Assembly (NCBI GenBank): GCA_964483545.1
Contig: CAZACC010000077.1
Span: 1-10,768 of the forward strand
DNA: 10,768 bases
Direction: 5' to 3'
DNA from: JAAYYM01 sp964483545
GTDB taxonomy: Bacteria; Bacillota; Clostridia; Lachnospirales; Lachnospiraceae
Made by a program: the position numbers and the translations under genes. The notes beneath the pieces were generated by a model. The model was given only the letters and a program-made list of their open reading frames with translations. It was not told the DNA's origin and did no database searches. This document shows positions 6,864 through 10,768 of this stretch, in pieces. Position 1 is the stretch's first letter. The number at the start of each line of letters is the position of its first letter.

Positions 6864-8084
6864 TTATGCCTCTATTGTTGTTTTCTCTATAGATATCCAT
6901 GCAATAATCAGTCCTATGACCGTTGCCACACTACTGGCAGCCAACAGTTCTCCTGCGCCATAAGCATCTAACAGCCATCCTCCCAGTAGACTTGCTGCTA
7001 CTCCACCAAGGGTAATGGCACCTGTCATAAATGCCTGCCCCTTTACAAGATCTTCACGACCTATTATCTGGTTTACATAATATATGGATGCTGGTATAAA
7101 CATCGCATATGCAAAAAACTGAAATACCTGAGCAACGTAAAGAACAGCAACATTGGGAGCGAGGAATGTCAGAACAGCCTTAATCAGAAAGAATACAAAT
7201 GACGATTTTAGTATAAACGAACACCTGATTTTTTTAGAAAGCCAGGTAAACAACATCATGGCAGGCAACTCTATTGCCGCCGCCAGACCAATTGCAAATC
7301 CCATGTCTTTCGTATCTCCGCCGACATTATTTGTGATCTGGATAAAATAATTGTTGATCATGGAATGCGATACAAATGTGCATGCCACTGCCAGCAACAG
7401 CAAAATAAAACGCTTATATTTCCGGAAAAATCCTAGAATACTTGTCGCATTGTCTCTTTTTTCCTCATCCGTTTGCTGCATGGATGCTGTGTCTGTCTGT
7501 AACTCTCTGTTTTTGGTAAATGTATATACAAAAAAAATCAAGATAATGAAAAAGCAAACGGAGACTACTGGCGATGCTTCTGGTCCAAAACGCTCTACTA
7601 GAATACCCACAATATAGGAACAAGCGGCAAAAGCCAAAGATCCAAATCCTCTGGCGAATCCAAAGTTAATATTGATTCCCTTGTTAATCATACGCATTCC
7701 CAGTGCACTAATCAGCGGCTGCAACGAAAATAATAATGTCAGCTCAAGTACTAGCAAAACCGCCAACACAGGCAATACCCCTGGTATCAAGCATCTCACA
7801 GTCGTCAGCATGCCTGCTGCCAAGGCTAACAATGCCGTCAGGTTCTTTAAGGAGATTTTCTTTGTCGTATCCGCATAGACAGCAACGATTGGCTGTAAAA
7901 ACACTGCAAATACATTTGCTAACGCCAGTACAATTCCAATCTGTCCATTGTTAAAATCGCGCGAAAGCAGGAAAACTGATGCAAAACTGTAGCTGCTGCA
8001 AAAAATAGGCCAATATGATCCCTGGATTGCTGCATACTTAGCAGTATATTTAAGTGCACTCTGCTGCTCTATCTGTTGTCTCAT
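6864..8084 (-). CDS. LacY-like major facilitator superfamily transporter
   Basis: A 406-residue inner-membrane carrier with about twelve predicted helices in two halves, split by a polar loop at about 190-215 (KNRELQTDTASMQQTDEEKR). The loop between helices 2 and 3 carries a degenerate MFS motif, YADTTKKISLK. The segment NFGFARGFGSLAFAACSYI (140-158) matches the NxxxxARxxGSxG pattern of the LacY/oligosaccharide:H+ and nucleoside:H+ symporter group. Proton-coupled uptake of a small sugar or nucleoside is therefore plausible, but the substrate cannot be read from sequence. The start is ATG 8084, with GAGGGG 9 bases upstream. It lies 36 bases after the hydrolase gene and 13 before potA with no terminator on either side, so it belongs to the same transcript. 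Confidence 0.88.
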   Translation of the reverse strand: MRQQIEQQSALKYTAKYAAIQGSYWPIFCSSYSFASVFLLSRDFNNGQIGIVLALANVFAVFLQPIVAVYADTTKKISLKNLTALLALAAGMLTTVRCLIPGVLPVLAVLLVLELTLLFSLQPLISALGMRMINKGININFGFARGFGSLAFAACSYIVGILVERFGPEASPVVSVCFFIILIFFVYTFTKNRELQTDTASMQQTDEEKRDNATSILGFFRKYKRFILLLLAVACTFVSHSMINNYFIQITNNVGGDTKDMGFAIGLAAAIELPAMMLFTWLSKKIRCSFILKSSFVFFLIKAVLTFLAPNVAVLYVAQVFQFFAYAMFIPASIYYVNQIIGREDLVKGQAFMTGAITLGGVAASLLGGWLLDAYGAGELLAASSVATVIGLIIAWISIEKTTIEA

Positions 8085-8120
8085 GTCAAGATTCCCCTCA
8101 TCCTGCTATCCGTTTTCTAT

Positions 8121-9251
8121 CTATTCTGTCTTTAGACCGCTCAGCTTGATCATGGGCAGTGGCGCTTCTCTTTTCATCGTATGCCACATTTGTCTGAACA
8201 ACACCTTCATAATCTGCTTCATCATCTTCTTAGTCTCTTCATCTATATCCTTAATAGCAGTGATCACGGCATTCGCATTTTTACGCTTATCAACACTTTT
8301 CAAATCTAGCAATGTCTTGACCTCCGTTGCCTCTACCACACTATATAATGTTTCCACAAAGCACTTCAGTTCTTCTTGATTCAAAGAACTTACCCAGTCA
8401 TTCAGGCCATTATCCATGATTCGTGTACCGATTCCCAGTTCCTCACTTCGCCTAAAATCTGTTCCTTCAATCAGCCAGTTATATGGATCATGCTGCAGCA
8501 GTCCTACGCTTCTACAGTCAATCACTTCATAAGCTTCCTGCTGCTGGAGCAACATTCCTACCACTGATGAGTGTGGAATCAGCTTGTGGATTCTGTCTCT
8601 GATGCCCTCATAAGCAGTGCTCTGCAGTATTTCCCCTCGGAACCCTGGGCCATCATGGCTATACACTCTGAGGATTCTCTCCCTGATGCACTCCTTGCAG
8701 TTCATGGATGCATAGACCGCCAGATTGCCGCCCTTGGAGTGTCCACCGACAATAAAACCTCCAGCAAACCGCTCTGCAACCCAGTTCAGATACTGAACTG
8801 CCTTCTCCTGAGATGGAACTGGTGTGATAAAGGCCATATTAAAGTCTTCCTTCCAGCCGATCAAATTTTCATCCGTTCCTCGGAAGGCAACATAGACTGA
8901 TCCCTTTTCTGGCAGACAGGTCACAGCCGAAAACTGTAGCTCCCACGCAGGGTCTATAATATTAACATGATAGTTTACCTTCATCCGTCCGAATCGTCTG
9001 CTCTTCATCATCGCATAAAAGAGTTCATGATTGTCCTTTGCATAACGCTCATCCAAAAAAAGATGCTCAAAGTCAGGATGTTCAGCAATTTCCTTCAGCG
9101 TGACTGCCTTGTCATTGCCCATACCTGGTATGATACCATCAAACTTCAAATATGAAAACTGCGAGAGAATCAGAGAATCTACATCGCAAAAAGCTCGTTC
9201 ATCCATCCTGTCATGACCCGATTCTTCTAAATAATCCAGTATATTCTTCAT
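8121..9251 (-). CDS. Mbeg1-like (DUF2974) alpha/beta hydrolase
   Basis: A 376-residue cytosolic protein of the Mbeg1-like, lipase-related alpha/beta hydrolase family, common in Firmicutes; its substrate is unknown. The nucleophile elbow is GGHSKGGNLAVY (169-180), with Ser172 as the likely nucleophile. The preceding VAFRGTDE (121-128) resembles the oxyanion-hole strand of class 3 lipases. Candidate remaining triad residues are Asp200 in YSHDGPGF and His254 in LLQHDPYNWL. No signal peptide is seen. The C-terminal third (from about 285) is charged and helical. I chose ATG 9251 because GGAGGTG stands 6 bases upstream; the longer frame to 9305 would run through the promoter. This is the first gene of the long minus-strand unit. 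Family is confident; esterase or lipase activity is inferred from the residues. Confidence 0.88.
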   Translation of the reverse strand: MKNILDYLEESGHDRMDERAFCDVDSLILSQFSYLKFDGIIPGMGNDKAVTLKEIAEHPDFEHLFLDERYAKDNHELFYAMMKSRRFGRMKVNYHVNIIDPAWELQFSAVTCLPEKGSVYVAFRGTDENLIGWKEDFNMAFITPVPSQEKAVQYLNWVAERFAGGFIVGGHSKGGNLAVYASMNCKECIRERILRVYSHDGPGFRGEILQSTAYEGIRDRIHKLIPHSSVVGMLLQQQEAYEVIDCRSVGLLQHDPYNWLIEGTDFRRSEELGIGTRIMDNGLNDWVSSLNQEELKCFVETLYSVVEATEVKTLLDLKSVDKRKNANAVITAIKDIDEETKKMMKQIMKVLFRQMWHTMKREAPLPMIKLSGLKTE

Positions 9252-9291
9252 CTGATACACCTCCGACCTACAAAATACACTTCTATATATT

Positions 9292-9320
9292 AGTATACTA
9301 ACCACAAAAATTTATAGCAA
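9292..9320 (-). promoter_or_regulatory. Promoter of the hydrolase-MFS-pot-TPR-hflX unit
   Basis: On the minus strand, TTGCTA (9320-9315) and TATACT (9297-9292) are separated by 17 bp, a good sigma-A match. The transcript would begin near 9285 and have a leader of about 34 bases containing the GGAGGTG ribosome site. The -10 lies inside a perfect 12-bp palindrome, TTAGTATACTAA (9290-9301). It is the only clear promoter seen ahead of the eight genes. Confidence 0.65.
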
Positions 9321-9339
9321 TAAAAGAATTATAAATTAT

Positions 9340-9368
9340 TTGGAAAATAACATATTGTGTGCTATATT
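9340..9368 (+). promoter_or_regulatory. Promoter of the orphan metal-type ABC ATPase
   Basis: TTGGAA (9340-9345) and TATATT (9363-9368) are spaced by 17 bp, with a TG at 9360-9361 giving an extended -10 (TGCTATATT). The start site would be near 9375, about 40 bases before the ATG at 9416. It faces away from the hydrolase promoter, and the two -35 boxes are only about 20 bp apart. The bases between them are AT-rich, with no operator that I can name. Confidence 0.65.
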
Positions 9369-9415
9369 AATGATGTTGAAATCCGTATCAATCAAGAATG
9401 TGAGATTGGAAGTCT

Positions 9416-10183
9416 ATGTATTTGCTAAACTGTCAAAATGTAACTGTGAAATATGAAAATCAGGTCGTAATATCAGATGTCTCCTTTGAAGTCAATCAGG
9501 GGGATTATTTGTGTATTGTAGGTGATAACGGTACTGGGAAGACCACTTTGCTCAAAGCAATACTTGGTCTTAAACGGATACAGTCTGGTTCCATCCTGTT
9601 TGATTCCTCACTTTGCCGCAATGAAATCGGCTATATTTCACAGCAGGATAATATCAATCGTGACTTTCCTGCCTCAGTCCACGAGGTTGTTTTGTCTGGA
9701 TGTCTGAACAAGCATGGGTTTTCTCCTCTGTATTCTCATGCCGAAAAAAATAGTGCAGAAGAAATCATGAAGAAGCTGGGAATTGATGAAATCAGAGTGA
9801 AGAGTTTTCAAGATCTTTCTGGCGGACAGCAGCGTCGTGTACTGCTTGCCAGAGCCATGATGGCATCCTCTAAAATCCTGTTTCTTGACGAACCAGTTGC
9901 TGCTCTCGATCCGATTGCAACGGCTGATTTTTATGATTTGCTTAACCTGCTGCGCACTGACGGTCTGACGATCATTATGGTATCACATGACATTCACAGT
10001 GCAATCCACAATGCTTCACATATCCTGCATCTATCAGCGGATTCCTATTTTCACGGCACAACTGCGGAGTATATCTCCAGCAGCTTCGGTCAGGCTTATC
10101 TGAACGAGCAGGGCACCTGCCGCGAATGTCATCATGAACTTACCCATGGCATTAATATTCTATCTTCTGATCTACCCGTTTGA
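9416..10183 (+). CDS. ZnuC-like metal ABC transporter ATPase, without adjacent permease
   Basis: A 255-residue ABC ATPase of the zinc/manganese importer type. Walker A GDNGTGKTT is at 36-44, the Q-loop at about 76-77 (YISQQDNINRDFPASVHEVV), signature LSGGQ at 134-138, Walker B ILFLDEP at 154-160 and switch His191 in VSHDIHSA. The order 'DNINRDFPASVHEVV' is typical of metal-uptake ATPases, where the usual form is DxxFPVTVxEVV. The C-terminal tail CRECHHELTH (235-244) has two Cys and three His and could bind metal. The start at ATG 9416 fits the family N-terminus (MYLLNCQNVTVKYENQVVI); its ribosome site, GGAAG only 3 bases upstream, is poor. The gene has its own promoter and no permease or binding-protein gene beside it; lepB converges on it and overlaps its 3' end. 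It may serve a permease encoded elsewhere. The Zn versus Mn choice cannot be made. Confidence 0.88.
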   Translation: MYLLNCQNVTVKYENQVVISDVSFEVNQGDYLCIVGDNGTGKTTLLKAILGLKRIQSGSILFDSSLCRNEIGYISQQDNINRDFPASVHEVVLSGCLNKHGFSPLYSHAEKNSAEEIMKKLGIDEIRVKSFQDLSGGQQRRVLLARAMMASSKILFLDEPVAALDPIATADFYDLLNLLRTDGLTIIMVSHDIHSAIHNASHILHLSADSYFHGTTAEYISSSFGQAYLNEQGTCRECHHELTHGINILSSDLPV

Positions 10184-10721
10184 TTGAAGGATAGTATTTC
10201 AATACTGCTTTTCCCACAATTTTATCCTTATATACAAATGTATGACTCCAATACCGAGAATCTGCAGAGTTATTTCTGTTGTCTCCCATCATAAAATATG
10301 CATTTTCAGGAATCTCAATCGGACCGTAATCACCGACAGGAATTGCATTCAGATAAGGCTCCTCCAAGGGCGTTTCCGCACCGTTTATGTAGATTTTTCC
10401 ATCCTTCATTTCGAGCATTTCTCCAGGCATGCCAATGATTCTCTTGATAAAAAGCTGTCTTTCATCATCTGGAAACTTGAACATGATGATATCCCCACGT
10501 TCAGGCTCTGCATTGATATAGGCCAACCGGTTTCCAAATACACGATCTCCAGTCATAATCGATGTTTCCATAGACGCAGTGGGAATGGATGCATTCACGA
10601 TTATGAACGTATTGAGGATTACTGCAAACACAACTGCGACCTCAATCACAATCAACCACTCCATCAGTTCCTTTTTCCAATTTACCTTTTCTTCTTGATT
10701 CTTATGTCCGGAATCTGTCAT
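10152..10721 (-). CDS. lepB: Signal peptidase I (type I leader peptidase)
   Basis: The membrane protease that removes signal peptides from exported, non-lipoprotein precursors on the outer face of the membrane. It has 189 residues, the usual size for Gram-positive SipS-type enzymes. A charged cytosolic N-terminus (1-21) is followed by one membrane helix (about 22-43). The catalytic serine is Ser50 in IPTASMETSI and the general base is Lys93 in FIKRIIGMPGE. The conserved GDNRNNSADSRYW box is at 146-158. All catalytic parts are intact. The ATG at 10721 has AAGGA 7 bases upstream. Its last 32 bases overlap the 3' end of the convergent ABC ATPase gene, with no separate terminator between them. 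Confidence 0.96.
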   Translation of the reverse strand: MTDSGHKNQEEKVNWKKELMEWLIVIEVAVVFAVILNTFIIVNASIPTASMETSIMTGDRVFGNRLAYINAEPERGDIIMFKFPDDERQLFIKRIIGMPGEMLEMKDGKIYINGAETPLEEPYLNAIPVGDYGPIEIPENAYFMMGDNRNNSADSRYWSHTFVYKDKIVGKAVLKYYPSIKRVDQKIEY

Positions 10722-10760
10722 TCTGTTTTCCTTCGCTCCCGAAAAATAATGTCATGATGT

Positions 10761-10766
10761 AGTATA
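10761..10766 (-). promoter_or_regulatory. Possible -10 element of lepB
   Basis: TATACT on the minus strand about 40 bases upstream of the lepB ATG is a good -10 match. The -35 would lie beyond the window edge, so the promoter cannot be confirmed. Confidence 0.3.
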
Positions 10767-10768
10767 GT

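Noticed and set aside
9327..9337. AATT-ATA-AATT dyad between the divergent promoters, considered as a PerR/Fur/Zur-like operator
   Set aside because: The match to any of those boxes is poor and such AT-rich dyads are expected by chance in this composition.
10191..10210. AGTAT/ATACT hairpin followed by GCTTTT just after the ATPase stop, considered as a terminator
   Set aside because: A 5-bp AT-rich stem inside lepB coding sequence is too weak to call.
10242..10757. 171-residue plus-strand open frame opposite lepB
   Set aside because: It is antisense to an intact signal peptidase I with all catalytic motifs; the sequence resembles no protein family and begins inside lepB.

Overview
The window is ordinary chromosomal DNA from a low-to-mid GC Gram-positive anaerobe. 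The best fit is a Clostridia member of Lachnospiraceae type. This rests on an oxygen-independent class III ribonucleotide reductase, strong purine-rich Shine-Dalgarno sites, lipoprotein signals, a single-pass signal peptidase I, and gene families common in gut Firmicutes. The genus cannot be fixed by eye. No tRNA, rRNA, insertion sequence, CRISPR array, prophage or attachment site was seen.

Layout, left to right. (1) 1-911, minus: the N-terminal part of nrdD, the anaerobic ribonucleotide reductase, cut by the window edge. (2) 912-1126: the nrdD control region. It has an extended -10 promoter and a pair of NrdR-box-like palindromes exactly 32 bp apart. The pair can also fold as a 20-bp hairpin and may end the upstream transcript. 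(3) 1127-9251, minus: eight tightly packed genes that look like one transcription unit. In transcription order they are an Mbeg1-like alpha/beta hydrolase, a LacY-like MFS transporter, potA, potB, potC, potD, a TPR lipoprotein and hflX. Gaps are 36 bp or less, and potA/potB and potB/potC overlap by 4 bp. (4) 9252-9415: a divergent promoter region with one sigma-A promoter facing each way. (5) 9416-10183, plus: a lone metal-type (ZnuC-like) ABC ATPase without a permease beside it. (6) 10152-10721, minus: lepB, signal peptidase I, whose 3' end overlaps the 3' end of the ATPase gene by 32 bp.

How the genes fit together. PotA, PotB, PotC and PotD form a complete binding-protein-dependent importer of the polyamine/opine/phosphonate class. 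It is not textbook: PotA lacks the C-terminal regulatory domain, and PotD appears to lack the acidic and tryptophan residues that grip polyamines in E. coli PotD, so its substrate is open. A TPR lipoprotein follows potD and may sit beside it on the outer face of the membrane. The hydrolase and MFS genes ahead of potA could supply or process a related nutrient, but only co-transcription suggests this. HflX, a ribosome-rescue GTPase, closes the unit.

I found no clearly new biological system. The points most worth following are the altered PotD/PotA transporter, the eight-gene unit around it, the dual-purpose NrdR/hairpin element, and the orphan metal ATPase with a Cys/His-rich tail.
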